In this document: one piece after another, positions 47,851-57,540 of the stretch | Layout: every line of letters starts with the position of its first letter | How positions within the stretch are numbered: position 1 is the stretch's first letter | Source: Debaryomyces hansenii CBS767 | Lineage: Eukaryota; Ascomycota; Pichiomycetes; Serinales; Debaryomycetaceae | Direction of reading: 5' to 3' | DNA: 64,000 nucleotides | NCBI RefSeq assembly: GCF_000006445.2 | Contig: NC_006048.2 | Span: forward strand, 1,736,001 to 1,800,000 | Notes under the pieces: model-generated | What the model was told of the DNA's origin: nothing | What the model saw: only the letters and a program-made list of their open reading frames with translations | Database searches by the model: none | Program-made: the position numbers and the translations under genes

Positions 47851-48250
47851 ATAAACATATCAGACCGAACATATCTCACTTTTTTTCATTTTTCTATGCT
47901 GTGATGGCGTATGGCAGAAGCGCGCAGATTGTGTACTTTTGATTCTTTATTACAGTTTAAGTGTCCGGTTCGATCTCTGCGGTCGCAAACTTGTGAATTT
48001 GAGTAATCAATTCTTCAAGTTTCAGCAATGAGTGGCAATATCGCTGGAGGGAAGCAATTCAGCACAGCACGCTACCCGTAGAGAGGCGAAGCGGATGGCA
48101 CTTGGCTGGCTTTGGTAAGGAGTTATAAGTATCTTGTGTGTCGACTCCAATTTTTTTTATTATTATCGCTCGTTGATTAACATTATCGTTATTGTTTAAT
48201 GCGAATATGCTTTATATTAATTTGCAGCTATTTACAGATTCTATTAGATT
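47851..48250. other. Intergenic region between zinc-knuckle gene and RFT1
   Basis: A 400-bp gap between two minus-strand genes. The central part (about 47980-48130) is richer in G+C than the flanks and contains a 17-codon ATG frame (48028-48081) and a chance GGTTCGA string at about 47968 without a tRNA fold around it. A small structured RNA cannot be excluded; no gene is supported. Confidence 0.4.
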
Positions 48251-49993
48251 TTAATCCTGTTTAGATGGTTTCTTTTTAGCTAGAAGTCTATTCTTTAATT
48301 CCAAGAATGGGTCCTTCAAAATGTTCCGATCTGAGTAGATCATAAATATTAGGTAGATCAAACATAGACAAGCACTTTTGATGACATCTGTGATAGAACT
48401 ACTTTTAATATTATTGTCTAAGATAACGTATTGGCAAGATGCTACGATAATAAACATAACAAGTGAACCGCCAATTCTCTTCAAAACATTCGTGTAAGCG
48501 ATTTCAAGCCCATTTTTGGAGTAAAAAGATTTGATATAAATAGAACAGTAACCTATTCTTAGGGCCATGTTTAAGGCGTTTGCTAAGATGAGTCCACTTA
48601 ATCCTAACTCAAAATGGGTAATAAATGCATACAGTGAACATAAGACAATGATGGTCAGCAAGGACATGAATATGGAAAATCTCCTTATGTCACTTCCGTC
48701 GGCCACGCTATTGAAGAACGCTTCCAATATACCATTAAAAGCCAAAAACGGGATATATACAATGTACTGTGGGAATATATCAAAAATCCCTGTGTTGGCC
48801 CATTTAGATGCTTTTCCTCCTAGCAATATCAGGAGGAAATATGCCGCATTAGAATATCCAGCAATACCAATCAACAAAGACAAATTCAAATAGAATATCC
48901 CCAAGTATTGCATAATATCGTAAGATTTTCTTATATTTTCCTTTGACTTGGTTGAAAGCATTCTAGTAAATAGTAACCTTAATGATTCTTCGATTGGCTG
49001 AAACACCAACCTTGCAATTATGGACCCGTAATTACAAACAACCGCATATGTACCTTGTTGCTCTACTGTGCACAAATAATTGATCAACAATTTGTCTCCT
49101 TCTGTCAAAAAGTGTTTGAAGATCATCAGTATAAATAAACTCCTCCAAATAGCAAATATTTTTGTGTCAAAATAGTAGTATCTATCTTCCAGTTGGGTAC
49201 TTATCTTCCGAATCAAAAGTGAATTCTGTTCTTCTGGCGGTTTTATTTGATTTTCCGTAGCAAAGTTCAATTGGTATTGAAGGAAGATTAAAAACGAATA
49301 TCCAAATTGACCAGCCGCAAATGCAACAACCGCGAGGCCATCATATTCTAAATTTGATGCCCTCGAAGTCCTCTGCACGATAGCAATTACCGCGAATGTA
49401 ATAATGCATCTTCCAAAGACACCAACACTTTCATACTTTGATCTTTTCCTAAAATTCAATTGAAATTGATTTATCGCGTACAATGGTTCCGCTACAAGTT
49501 CTAGCATCATCAGCAACCACACGAGCAATACGGTAACCCTATAATATGGCAACGTCAATAAGGAGTCTTGAAAATTCTGCGACTGGTACTGCCATACAAG
49601 AATCGCAATCGATAACGGGCCACCTACCACCAATGGGATATATCCAAAATTAATAATACTTTGTAAAGTGCCTACGGGAGTCCCGTCGACGTATTTATCA
49701 GTTATACGCTTCGTATCATTATCGTTCTCCGAACTAATATCTCTAGTTCTTTGGATTGAAAGTCTTTCACCCTCTCTACTAAAGAATAGCACCATTGACA
49801 CAATGAACTCCAAATACGCCGATATTCCAAACACCCTAGGAGAAATCAACCGAATCAATAACTGGTTCAATAGAAATGTCAACATCTTTGTGAACAATTG
49901 AGTCAACATTAGGAAAGACGCACCTGTAGTCGATTTATTCAAGAGATCAGCATCACTTCTACCACGTTTCACCTCTTCATTTTCAGAGCCCAT
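48251..49993 (-). CDS. RFT1: ER membrane protein Rft1 (dolichol-linked oligosaccharide translocation)
   Basis: A 580-aa multi-spanning ER protein of the MOP superfamily needed for N-glycosylation at the step where Man5GlcNAc2-PP-dolichol is moved across the membrane; whether it is the flippase itself is debated. The N-terminus LLNKSTTGASFLMLTQLFTK, then LLIRLISPRVFGISAYLEF and VLFFSREGERLSIQR, match the family, and about 12-14 hydrophobic segments follow. The C-terminus is basic (LLAKKKPSKQD). Length is close to S. cerevisiae Rft1 (574 aa). Divergent from HAP3. Confidence 0.93.
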   Translation of the reverse strand: MGSENEEVKRGRSDADLLNKSTTGASFLMLTQLFTKMLTFLLNQLLIRLISPRVFGISAYLEFIVSMVLFFSREGERLSIQRTRDISSENDNDTKRITDKYVDGTPVGTLQSIINFGYIPLVVGGPLSIAILVWQYQSQNFQDSLLTLPYYRVTVLLVWLLMMLELVAEPLYAINQFQLNFRKRSKYESVGVFGRCIITFAVIAIVQRTSRASNLEYDGLAVVAFAAGQFGYSFLIFLQYQLNFATENQIKPPEEQNSLLIRKISTQLEDRYYYFDTKIFAIWRSLFILMIFKHFLTEGDKLLINYLCTVEQQGTYAVVCNYGSIIARLVFQPIEESLRLLFTRMLSTKSKENIRKSYDIMQYLGIFYLNLSLLIGIAGYSNAAYFLLILLGGKASKWANTGIFDIFPQYIVYIPFLAFNGILEAFFNSVADGSDIRRFSIFMSLLTIIVLCSLYAFITHFELGLSGLILANALNMALRIGYCSIYIKSFYSKNGLEIAYTNVLKRIGGSLVMFIIVASCQYVILDNNIKSSSITDVIKSACLCLIYLIFMIYSDRNILKDPFLELKNRLLAKKKPSKQD

Positions 49994-50318
49994 GGTATTC
50001 TTATTTTATCGGTCTTATATAGTTTTATTTCCTACTATGTATTGTTACCTACGCTTAGCCATATCCATATCGTGATTTAATTTACGCCCCAAAGTGCGTA
50101 GCTATCGAACTTCCGCTATAAGGATTTTAGCTCAATTTTTACGCTGGATATATAGTTACTTAGTCATTTGAAATTTAGCCATTAATCGTTAAGATAATAG
50201 TCATCAACGTAAATACATAACAAATTTGAGCTGAGACTGAATATAAGTTCTAAGGATAGTACAGTTTTAAAATAGTCTAGAACGCCCTGAACAATACTCC
50301 AGTATTGAAATTATCAAT
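49994..50318. promoter_or_regulatory. Divergent RFT1/HAP3 promoter
   Basis: A 325-bp AT-rich gap with no gene and no striking motif; no CCAAT box was noticed. Confidence 0.4.
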
Positions 50319-51206
50319 ATGGACCCAAACAATATAAATCCACACGAAGTGGAATTAAGAGAGCAAGATCGTTGGTTACCGATAGCCAACGTAGCTCGTC
50401 TTATGAAGAATACGCTTCCCCAGACTGCCAAGGTTTCGAAAGATGCAAAGGAATGCATGCAAGAATGTGTCTCTGAATTTATTTCATTTGTTACTAGTGA
50501 AGCGAGTGATAAATGCCTCAAAGAGAAGCGTAAAACGATTAATGGAGAAGACATATTGTACTCGATGCATGACTTGGGGTTTGAGAATTATGCAGAAGTG
50601 TTGAAGATTTACTTGGCCAAGTATAGGGAACAACAAGCGTTAAAGCAAGAACGGAATGAAACTAAACCCTCGAAGAGACAACGGAAAGCTGCATCTGTTA
50701 CAGAACCTTTATCACATACCACTTCTAATACTCAGGATGAGCATTCTCCGGCGGGGTCTTCGTTGCGGGAACACCTTCACGGACTCAAGCAGGAAGATAT
50801 CGACAACCATCAATATATGGGGACACAGGAACCAAATCTGCATCAGATCACCGGACATGAGGCAAACAATAATGGAATATTAGGTTCGAACTCATCCTCT
50901 GATAGTTCAATAGGATCGCCCGAATCATTTTTCAATCATTACGAATCAAATGGACAAGAAAATGAAGCGGGCAATGGTGGTTTGAACGGACATGATAAGG
51001 AAATAAAACATGAAGAAAGGAATACAGATCCAAATCATAAAGATGAAGGATATGGATACGAAGATTTTATCAATGATCCTAATGAAGAGCAAATAGGACA
51101 TCACCAGCATATCGATGAGTTAACGAAGCTTACTAATGAAGAACCGGATATCGATACTTTAACGGCTGGGATCACAAATGGCAATTCGAATAATGCCTAT
51201 TTCTGA
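50319..51206 (+). CDS. HAP3: CCAAT-binding factor subunit Hap3 (NF-YB) with long C-terminal tail
   Basis: A 295-aa subunit of the HAP2/3/5 complex, which binds CCAAT to control respiration and iron genes. The histone-fold core at residues 14-103 is almost the same as S. cerevisiae Hap3: [36 protein letters not shown] and [20 protein letters not shown]. cerevisiae Hap3 is only 144 aa. Here a 190-residue tail rich in Asn, Glu, His and Gly follows, with the basic KPSKRQRK near 118. C. albicans has two HAP3 forms (HAP31, HAP32) of different lengths; this may correspond to the longer. Confidence 0.92.
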   Translation: MDPNNINPHEVELREQDRWLPIANVARLMKNTLPQTAKVSKDAKECMQECVSEFISFVTSEASDKCLKEKRKTINGEDILYSMHDLGFENYAEVLKIYLAKYREQQALKQERNETKPSKRQRKAASVTEPLSHTTSNTQDEHSPAGSSLREHLHGLKQEDIDNHQYMGTQEPNLHQITGHEANNNGILGSNSSSDSSIGSPESFFNHYESNGQENEAGNGGLNGHDKEIKHEERNTDPNHKDEGYGYEDFINDPNEEQIGHHQHIDELTKLTNEEPDIDTLTAGITNGNSNNAYF

Positions 51207-51508
51207 GTACTCAATGCAACTAGCAACTCTGTAAAAAGTCAAGTACGAGAAAAATAGAATGCTTTTAGGAAAGTAAATAATTCAGTTCTCAATTATGTGT
51301 TATGAAACAGTTTTTAAAAAAGTATAGTAAATATTCAATTAAATCGCCGCCTATATATATATATATACCTTTCAATAATAACAGCCAACTTTTAAATGAA
51401 GAGAATTAAATTAGTAATATCCATTACTACCAAAACCAGTAACACCGTACAAATAAATAATAAACAAATAAATAATAAATAAATAAGTAATAAATAACAA
51501 CATGCGAA
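51207..51508. repeat. AT-rich terminator region with simple repeats
   Basis: A convergent 302-bp gap between HAP3 and HRD1. It holds a (TA)n run at 51352-51367 and an AAAT/AAT microsatellite at about 51451-51499. No gene is visible. Confidence 0.7.
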
Positions 51509-52798
51509 CTATAGCTTCTTACGGCAGATAGGGCATGTGCTTGAATAGTTAACCCAATTTTTCAAACAGTTGTAGTGAAATTGGTGAGAACAATTCTTGA
51601 GTACTCTCACATCATCAAGCAAACCATGGGATAAATCATCAAAACATATTATACACTTTTCAAAGCTTCCCACCTTACGGGGAGTAATCAATTTTTGCAT
51701 TTGAAAATTCTTCATTCTGAAATCAAGTAAACACCTTGCTTTCAAAACTAGAAGCCTTAAGCTCAAATAGGATGATGGCAAGATATGGAACGGAAATGTA
51801 TAGAAATACATAAATAGTATCGAAAAAATGCATCCTATTCCAAATCTTATCAAGTTTACTAGAAACTCACATGTATATATAATTTTCAACTTTGTATCAT
51901 CCCATTTAACGGATTCAGCATTTGATGAATCAAACTCTAAATTATCCAATGTTCCAAATTTGAAAAGCTCGAAACAGTTTAATGCATACTTAACTGTTGT
52001 CAATATGATTAAAGGGAATATATGCAAGATTTCGAACCCAAAGATGGTAATTAATATATTATCTTTAAAAGACACCTTCGAGTTCCCAGAGTAACTCGAA
52101 ACAACCTCCTGGAAGTATTTGTTTATTAACATAACATCAACCAAATTTAGCACTGCTAATCCAATGGAAAACCGAAGATATTGAAATTTCAAAGTTGTAG
52201 CATCATGTACATTACTAGCCGTCGTGTACACACGGCCAACACTCAAATAATGGAAACATTTCAACAAGAACACACACAAGAACAATCCCCCGTACTTCAA
52301 CAACTCGTGTCTCACCAGTAAATCGTTGGTGGCAATTTCATCGTTCCTGATGGTGCTGTAATAAAATATCAAAAACCCCAAACAAAATTCCCACGCCGTA
52401 TAACTTATCTTGTCCTTCAAATTTCGTATCTCATTGCTCGTCAACCTCCCAAAAACAACCCATATCACAAAATTCGTCAACAAAAAGATTCCTATCAAAC
52501 AAAGATTAACGAGTTTAAAATTGAACGACAGAATCGACGTTATTGATGATGCTAACGTATTATAGTAACCGTTTACGACATAATATGGATTCAAATCTAT
52601 ACCGATTGGTTTTATGTATCCATTCGACGTCCTGAAGTCAAATTTTTTATAAATCGAAACACCTAGACATGCTCCTACCTTCACATTTGTTAGTATTCTA
52701 CCCGCCCCAAAATATATCGCTATAAAAGCAAAAAAAACACTTTCGAACAAATTACTTACCGCGCTGTATCCAAGCCTCTTATTCGAGGGTATTGTCAT
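51509..52798 (-). CDS. HRD1: RING-H2 membrane ubiquitin ligase, Hrd1-like
   Basis: A 429-aa ER membrane E3 ligase for ER-associated degradation. Several hydrophobic segments (about six to eight) occupy residues 15-350. The segment pattern with KCFHYLSVGRV, then FTFPFHILPSSYLSLR, fits Hrd1. A RING-H2 finger lies at about 382-427: CIICFDDL, then CSHQFHYNC, then CPIC. The protein stops four residues after the last zinc cysteine; S. cerevisiae Hrd1 (551 aa) has a long cytosolic tail after the RING. Hrd1 is the best fit, though another RING membrane protein is possible. Confidence 0.78.
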   Translation of the reverse strand: MTIPSNKRLGYSAVSNLFESVFFAFIAIYFGAGRILTNVKVGACLGVSIYKKFDFRTSNGYIKPIGIDLNPYYVVNGYYNTLASSITSILSFNFKLVNLCLIGIFLLTNFVIWVVFGRLTSNEIRNLKDKISYTAWEFCLGFLIFYYSTIRNDEIATNDLLVRHELLKYGGLFLCVFLLKCFHYLSVGRVYTTASNVHDATTLKFQYLRFSIGLAVLNLVDVMLINKYFQEVVSSYSGNSKVSFKDNILITIFGFEILHIFPLIILTTVKYALNCFELFKFGTLDNLEFDSSNAESVKWDDTKLKIIYTCEFLVNLIRFGIGCIFSILFMYFYTFPFHILPSSYLSLRLLVLKARCLLDFRMKNFQMQKLITPRKVGSFEKCIICFDDLSHGLLDDVRVLKNCSHQFHYNCLKNWVNYSSTCPICRKKL

Positions 52799-52894
52799 TA
52801 CTCTAGCGTCAATTATCGATGATTGAATTTATACTACAAAAAAACTACCGTTATTATATACCTAGAGTCCCTAATTCACAAGATGACAGTTGTT

Positions 52895-52910
52895 TGTATC
52901 ACGTGATACA
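52895..52910. promoter_or_regulatory. 16-bp perfect palindrome with CACGTG core
   Basis: TGTATCACGTGATACA reads the same on both strands and contains the Cbf1-type TCACGTGA. It lies in the divergent HRD1/NCL1 promoter, about 97 bp from HRD1 and 140 bp from the preferred NCL1 start. Direct observation; the binding factor is inferred. Confidence 0.6.
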
Positions 52911-52957
52911 TTTCTAAAAATCCATCGCTCGGTTTGTAGCCTTAGACTGGAAACATC

Positions 52958-52968
52958 TGAAAAATTTT
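52958..52968. promoter_or_regulatory. TGAAAAATTTT growth element upstream of NCL1
   Basis: RRPE/RGE core 27 bp before an in-frame ATG (52995) and 66 bp before the next (53034). Its closeness to the first ATG favours transcription starting downstream and use of the second ATG. Confidence 0.5.
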
Positions 52969-53033
52969 GATAGAACGATTAAGACTAGCATTGAATGTCC
53001 TATTTGAAGACAGTAATCAACAATATTTTAGGG

Positions 53034-55157
53034 ATGGGTAAAAGGAACTTCAGAAAAAATAAAGGAGGAAACAACAAAAAGAACTTTGGAAAGCGTTCGG
53101 AAGTCCATGACAGAGAATCATCGTGGACTGAAGCTGTGAGGGAGAGTGAGAAATGGGAAACGTACTACAAGGCTATGAACATCATTCCAGAGGAAGAATG
53201 GGATACTTTCAAGAAGCATTGTCAAGAGAACTTGCCATTGACATTTAGAATCACCGGATCGAGGGCACATGCAAACGAAATCAAAGAAAACTTCATCCAG
53301 AATCACGTTTCCAAGTTGCAAGATGCTGAGTTTGAAGGGGTCAAGTTAACCCCAAGGAACTTATCGTACTACCCAAATGAGCTTGGATGGCAAATAGATG
53401 TCTCTAAGGCAGTAATTAGAAAGAACGAAGAGTTTGCGAAGACGCAACGTTTCTTGGTTATCGAAACTGAAGTTGGAAACATTTCCAGACAGGAAGCGGT
53501 TTCGATGATTCCACCATTATTGATGGACATTAAGCCACACCACGCTGTTTTTGACATGTGTGCTGCACCAGGTTCCAAGACCGCTCAAATGGTGGAGGCA
53601 TTACATGCTGATGATGATAACAAGTTAGCTACTGGATTTGTCTTGGCCAATGACTCCGATTATAAGAGATCGCATATGTTGGTCCATCAAGTGAAACGTT
53701 TGAATTCTCCAAACTTTATGGTTGTGAACCACGATGCACAATTGTTCCCAAGAATCAGATTAAACAATGCTAGCGAATACTTGAAATTCGACAGAATCTT
53801 GTGTGACGTTCCATGTTCCGGGGATGGTACTATGAGAAAGAATGTTAACGTATGGAAAGATTTCACTGTTGGAAATGCATTAGGTTTACATTCATTACAA
53901 ATAAATATATTAAACAGAGGATTGCAGTTGTTGAGGAAGGGTGGTAGATTGGTGTACTCAACCTGTTCTTTATCTCCAGTTGAAAACGAGGCTGTAGTTG
54001 CGGCTGCGCTAAGAAAATGGGGAAACCAAATCAAGTTAGTCAACTGTGATAATGAATTACCTGGTTTGGTCAGACGTAATGGTGTGAGTGACTGGAAGGT
54101 TTACGGCAAAGATATGCAAGTTAGAGAAAAAGGTGCTGAAGATGTTGCTGATACTGTTTTCCCTCCAACTCAAGAAGAAGCTGATACATTTAGTTTAGAA
54201 AATTGTATTAGAGTTTACCCACATTTACAAAACACTGGTGGATTCTTCATTGCTGTTCTTGAAAAGACAGATCCAGAAGGTGCGAAGAGAATAGCTGAAG
54301 ATGAGAAAGATGAAGGTTCTAAAAAACAAAAGATTGATGAGCAATCCAATACAGTGGAAACTACTGATAAACCACAACCACAAAGAAGGGAAAAATTACC
54401 AAGGGATGCAAACGAAGAACCATTCATTTTCTTAGATCCTGACCATCCTCAATTAGCTAAATGTTGGCCATTCTATGATTTCAAGGAAAGCTTCCCTCGT
54501 GATTCTACATTGGTTAGAAATGCAACCGGTGAGCCATTGAGAACTATTTACTACGTTTCGTCTATATTGAAAGACATTTTGACTATTGAAGAACAGAAAT
54601 TGAAGGTCATTCATGCTGGTATCAAGTTATTTGTCTCCCAGAGAAATGATACAGGTAATTGTCCTTGGAGAGTGCAAAACGAATCATTGCATACTATTAA
54701 ATCATTCTTGGGTGATAAGAGACATTTGACTTGTAATTTGAAATTATTAGAGTTATTATTCCAAGAAGCTTTCCCAAAAATTCAAGCTATAAAAGAATTA
54801 GCTATAGATCCCGAATTTTCATCTAGATTAGATGAAATGGAAGAAGGTTGTGTTTTCTTGACTGTTAAGAGAGAAGGTGATAACTTAGAAGATTTATTCT
54901 TACCATTATGGAAGGGTAAAACTAACGTCAACTTAATGGTCAATAAGAAAGATACCCACGAATTACTTTATAGAGTTTTCGGTATCGAGACTACTGCAAA
55001 GGATGCCGGGAAAGAAGCCATTTACCAAAAGAACCTTGAAGCCGTTAGAAAAGTTCGTGATTCTACTGAGCCAGAGTCCGGAGTAACCACTGAACTTGAA
55101 TCAAGTGCCCCTCCAGCAGAATCTGAATCTGAATCTGCTTCTAAAACTAATGTTTAA
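53034..55157 (+). CDS. NCL1: tRNA cytosine-5 methyltransferase Ncl1/Trm4
   Basis: A 707-aa nuclear enzyme that makes 5-methylcytosine at several tRNA positions (34, 40, 48, 49 in S. cerevisiae). Seen: basic N-terminus MGKRNFRKNKGG; LPLTFRITGSR; SAM motif DMCAAPGSKTAQ (about 175); CDVPCSGDGTM with motif IV Cys (about 256); and YSTCSL with catalytic Cys (about 307). The C-terminal half has NEEPFIFLDPDHP and KDTHELLYRVFGI. I choose ATG 53034 because the family aligns from there; an in-frame ATG at 52995 would add 13 residues (MSYLKTVINNILG). S. cerevisiae Ncl1 is 684 aa. Confidence 0.95.
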   Translation: MGKRNFRKNKGGNNKKNFGKRSEVHDRESSWTEAVRESEKWETYYKAMNIIPEEEWDTFKKHCQENLPLTFRITGSRAHANEIKENFIQNHVSKLQDAEFEGVKLTPRNLSYYPNELGWQIDVSKAVIRKNEEFAKTQRFLVIETEVGNISRQEAVSMIPPLLMDIKPHHAVFDMCAAPGSKTAQMVEALHADDDNKLATGFVLANDSDYKRSHMLVHQVKRLNSPNFMVVNHDAQLFPRIRLNNASEYLKFDRILCDVPCSGDGTMRKNVNVWKDFTVGNALGLHSLQINILNRGLQLLRKGGRLVYSTCSLSPVENEAVVAAALRKWGNQIKLVNCDNELPGLVRRNGVSDWKVYGKDMQVREKGAEDVADTVFPPTQEEADTFSLENCIRVYPHLQNTGGFFIAVLEKTDPEGAKRIAEDEKDEGSKKQKIDEQSNTVETTDKPQPQRREKLPRDANEEPFIFLDPDHPQLAKCWPFYDFKESFPRDSTLVRNATGEPLRTIYYVSSILKDILTIEEQKLKVIHAGIKLFVSQRNDTGNCPWRVQNESLHTIKSFLGDKRHLTCNLKLLELLFQEAFPKIQAIKELAIDPEFSSRLDEMEEGCVFLTVKREGDNLEDLFLPLWKGKTNVNLMVNKKDTHELLYRVFGIETTAKDAGKEAIYQKNLEAVRKVRDSTEPESGVTTELESSAPPAESESESASKTNV

Positions 55158-55205
55158 TTGTATATTACATCGTAAATATTATAATCGTAACTATGAATTT
55201 CTAAT

Positions 55206-55799
55206 CTAATCCAGATCTGTATCTGTATCTATGCTTGAGCCTGAACTGCTAGAACTAGAGTCTGACCCCAGAGATTCCAGTGATATACCTTCCTCATCTT
55301 CTATTACATCGTATTCCATATCATGTTCAAGGAACATTTGTGCCGTAGACTCGTCTATTAAATCATCAACCCATGATTCTACCATCATCCCAAATGCCAA
55401 CAAGGAAGTCTCGTCTAAACTTCTTTCTACTTTTTTATATGAATCACTCTTAGCTATCTTCTTACTAGTGTAGTAATGTAGCACGTTAAGCAATTCTGGG
55501 TCTGGAAGGTTAATGTCTGATGGAAATTCTTCTCGGTGTTTTATGGGTATCTTAACTTCTGTTGAATTAAGTGATTGAAGAATTTCATCTGGGGGTATTG
55601 CTATCCCATGATTCTTGAATATTTCATCAACATCACTAGCGTCTTTGTCTATAACTAGATCAAGCTGGTTGTCCTTAATAGTGACCGAATGAGATGAGTT
55701 TTTGAGTCTACTTTGATCTATAACAACTCCTTTTCGAAATTCATCATTACAAGCCTGGTATATTGTAGCAGTGATGGAGTCACCTTTTGTAGCATTCAT
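55206..55799 (-). CDS. RRN10: RNA polymerase I upstream activation factor subunit Rrn10
   Basis: A 197-aa nucleolar protein of UAF, which binds the rDNA upstream element and commits it to Pol I. Matches to Rrn10: IYQACNDEF near the N-terminus, IPIKHREEFPSDI, LLNVLHYYTSKKI, and the conserved LDETSLLAFGMMVESWVDDLI. S. cerevisiae Rrn10 is 145 aa; the extra length is an insertion after the N-terminal motif and an acidic Ser/Asp-rich tail. Convergent with NCL1 (48-bp gap). Confidence 0.82.
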   Translation of the reverse strand: MNATKGDSITATIYQACNDEFRKGVVIDQSRLKNSSHSVTIKDNQLDLVIDKDASDVDEIFKNHGIAIPPDEILQSLNSTEVKIPIKHREEFPSDINLPDPELLNVLHYYTSKKIAKSDSYKKVERSLDETSLLAFGMMVESWVDDLIDESTAQMFLEHDMEYDVIEDEEGISLESLGSDSSSSSSGSSIDTDTDLD

Positions 55800-55962
55800 A
55801 GTTAATAATTACCAGTATTATTGACATCTATTTTTGTCTTCTTGATATATACTAGTATAAAATCTTTTTGTATGGTTTGCAGCGAGGGGTCTAGATATTT
55901 CAATGTTTACAAATTAATCCTCTGAAGCGATCATTTTGAATCAAATTCTATTCGTATATAGC

Positions 55963-57300
55963 ATGGCATCATCACTCCAGGATCACCTCCTAGTGCAAAG
56001 GGAGATCCAGCAACTTGAAAATGATGATGAACAACGAAAAAACCTCATCAAATTATCGATTTTAAAAATGTTTCATCTATCTAAATCAATCAACAAAGGC
56101 ACTTCGCATACGGTTGATAACTCCACATCTGCAAGCACATCACGAATTGAGGAGTTAACAAAGAAGAATCATGATTATGAGTTGACTATCAACAAATTAA
56201 AACAGCTGCATACAACCAAAGAAAAATTACAAGAATCCAAAGTAGAATCGTTGAGAGAAGAGATCGGGAAACTAAAACAACAGCTTAAAGATCAACCACG
56301 TAACAACTTACACGTGCCGACATTGAGCCAGTTCCAGCTGAACTTGGAAACTGGCGGCATTTCACGTCCATCCAGTGCATTTTCTACTTCTCCATATGTC
56401 AACAAAATAATGTTCAATCAAGGAAATGGAGGGCTTGCGAAGAACTATTTATCGCCAACCTTGAACTCCATAAATAAGTCAGTTTTCGTGCCCGATTTCA
56501 AGTCAAGTATTCTTTCGCCTATACAGCACAAGAGGAAGGTTTTGTTTCCAACAAAGGCAAAACGGGAATATACTAATTATAATTCCATGAAGAAACAATT
56601 CGAGCAAAATGGACAATTACCGCAGAAAGAAAACACGGTCGAGCCTGAGACTCCTAATAAGCGAGTAACTAGAGCTACCTCAAAGAAGGTCTCTTCTCCT
56701 GCTCCCGCTCCCACTCCCACCAGAAATTCATTCAACAGCACGAATCGCTCGTCAGCTTCGCCATCTTTGGAAACCACTGATCTCACTCCTACCAGATTAC
56801 CCAATAATGGCAAACTATTTGACGACAAAATGCGGTCGTTGGATGAAGTTATCAATAAATCTTTCACAAGCGCAAATACCAGTGAAGCTGAAAATGATAC
56901 CCCGGATGCGAACTCAACCACTATCGACAACACAACCCCTAGGCCTACGGTTGGTAGAGCAGCCCATATGTCGGAAGACGAGACGTTTGCTAGTGCCAAT
57001 TCGTCCCTAACAAAATCGTCAGAGAAAAAGGACAAAAAGAAGAAAAAATTAAAGCTTTGGAAGTCTGAAGTGTCGAAGGTATCTATATCGTCTCCAAACG
57101 ACAAAACTTCGAAGAACCGGAACAAAGGCCTACATCTCGAGGATGAAGATTTGAATACCTTGAACTACTATCAAGACGAAAACTTTCTTAATGACACTAA
57201 CGACACTCCCAAGGTGTCTAGAAAAAGAAAAAATGACGAAACTGAAACAACGCTGCTCACTTTTAAGAAAAAGAAGAAGAATGTCTTCAAAATTGATTAG
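55963..57300 (+). CDS. Coiled-coil protein with basic nuclear tail, unrecognised
   Basis: A 445-aa protein. Residues about 10-120 are strongly coiled-coil (EIQQLENDDEQRKNLI; KLQESKVESLREEIGKLKQQL). After that comes a Ser/Thr-Pro-rich disordered region (STSPYV, LSPTLN, LSPIQHKRKVLFP, TPNKR, LTPTR) with many possible CDK sites, then lysine clusters DKKKKKLKLWKS and the C-terminal FKKKKKNVFKID. The layout (N-terminal coiled coil, basic C-terminus) recalls monopolin subunit Lrs4 or shugoshin, but no diagnostic motif was found. Start 55963 is the first ATG. Function unknown; nuclear or chromosomal location likely. Confidence 0.72.
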   Translation: MASSLQDHLLVQREIQQLENDDEQRKNLIKLSILKMFHLSKSINKGTSHTVDNSTSASTSRIEELTKKNHDYELTINKLKQLHTTKEKLQESKVESLREEIGKLKQQLKDQPRNNLHVPTLSQFQLNLETGGISRPSSAFSTSPYVNKIMFNQGNGGLAKNYLSPTLNSINKSVFVPDFKSSILSPIQHKRKVLFPTKAKREYTNYNSMKKQFEQNGQLPQKENTVEPETPNKRVTRATSKKVSSPAPAPTPTRNSFNSTNRSSASPSLETTDLTPTRLPNNGKLFDDKMRSLDEVINKSFTSANTSEAENDTPDANSTTIDNTTPRPTVGRAAHMSEDETFASANSSLTKSSEKKDKKKKKLKLWKSEVSKVSISSPNDKTSKNRNKGLHLEDEDLNTLNYYQDENFLNDTNDTPKVSRKRKNDETETTLLTFKKKKKNVFKID

Positions 57301-57540
57301 TATCCGATCACCCAGCATCTATATAGATCCTCTTCCCCATATCTATATCCCCACAACGTTTAATGAAGCCTGTAGTCATATAATTAAATAGTCATGTGAC
57401 CTGCGGTATAATTATGAAGATCCGACTTCGAGCGATCACCGAAGGTCGTTGAGGTTTATGGTAATTAGTAATATCTACTAGAGATCTATTATACGATATA
57501 GAAGATATAGTCTACGAATAGGTCGTTATAGAGATTTATT

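Noticed and set aside
47851..48090. Possible tRNA (GGTTCGA string near 47968) or a spliced gene beginning MSGNIAGGKQFS at 48028
   Set aside because: No acceptor or T-stem pairing can be formed around the string, and the short frame stops after 17 codons with no convincing donor/branch site before the RFT1 gene.
57301..57540. A possible heat-shock element before PIM1 (GAAG...TTCG near 57416)
   Set aside because: The GAA and TTC blocks are not in 5-bp phase, so the consensus is not met.
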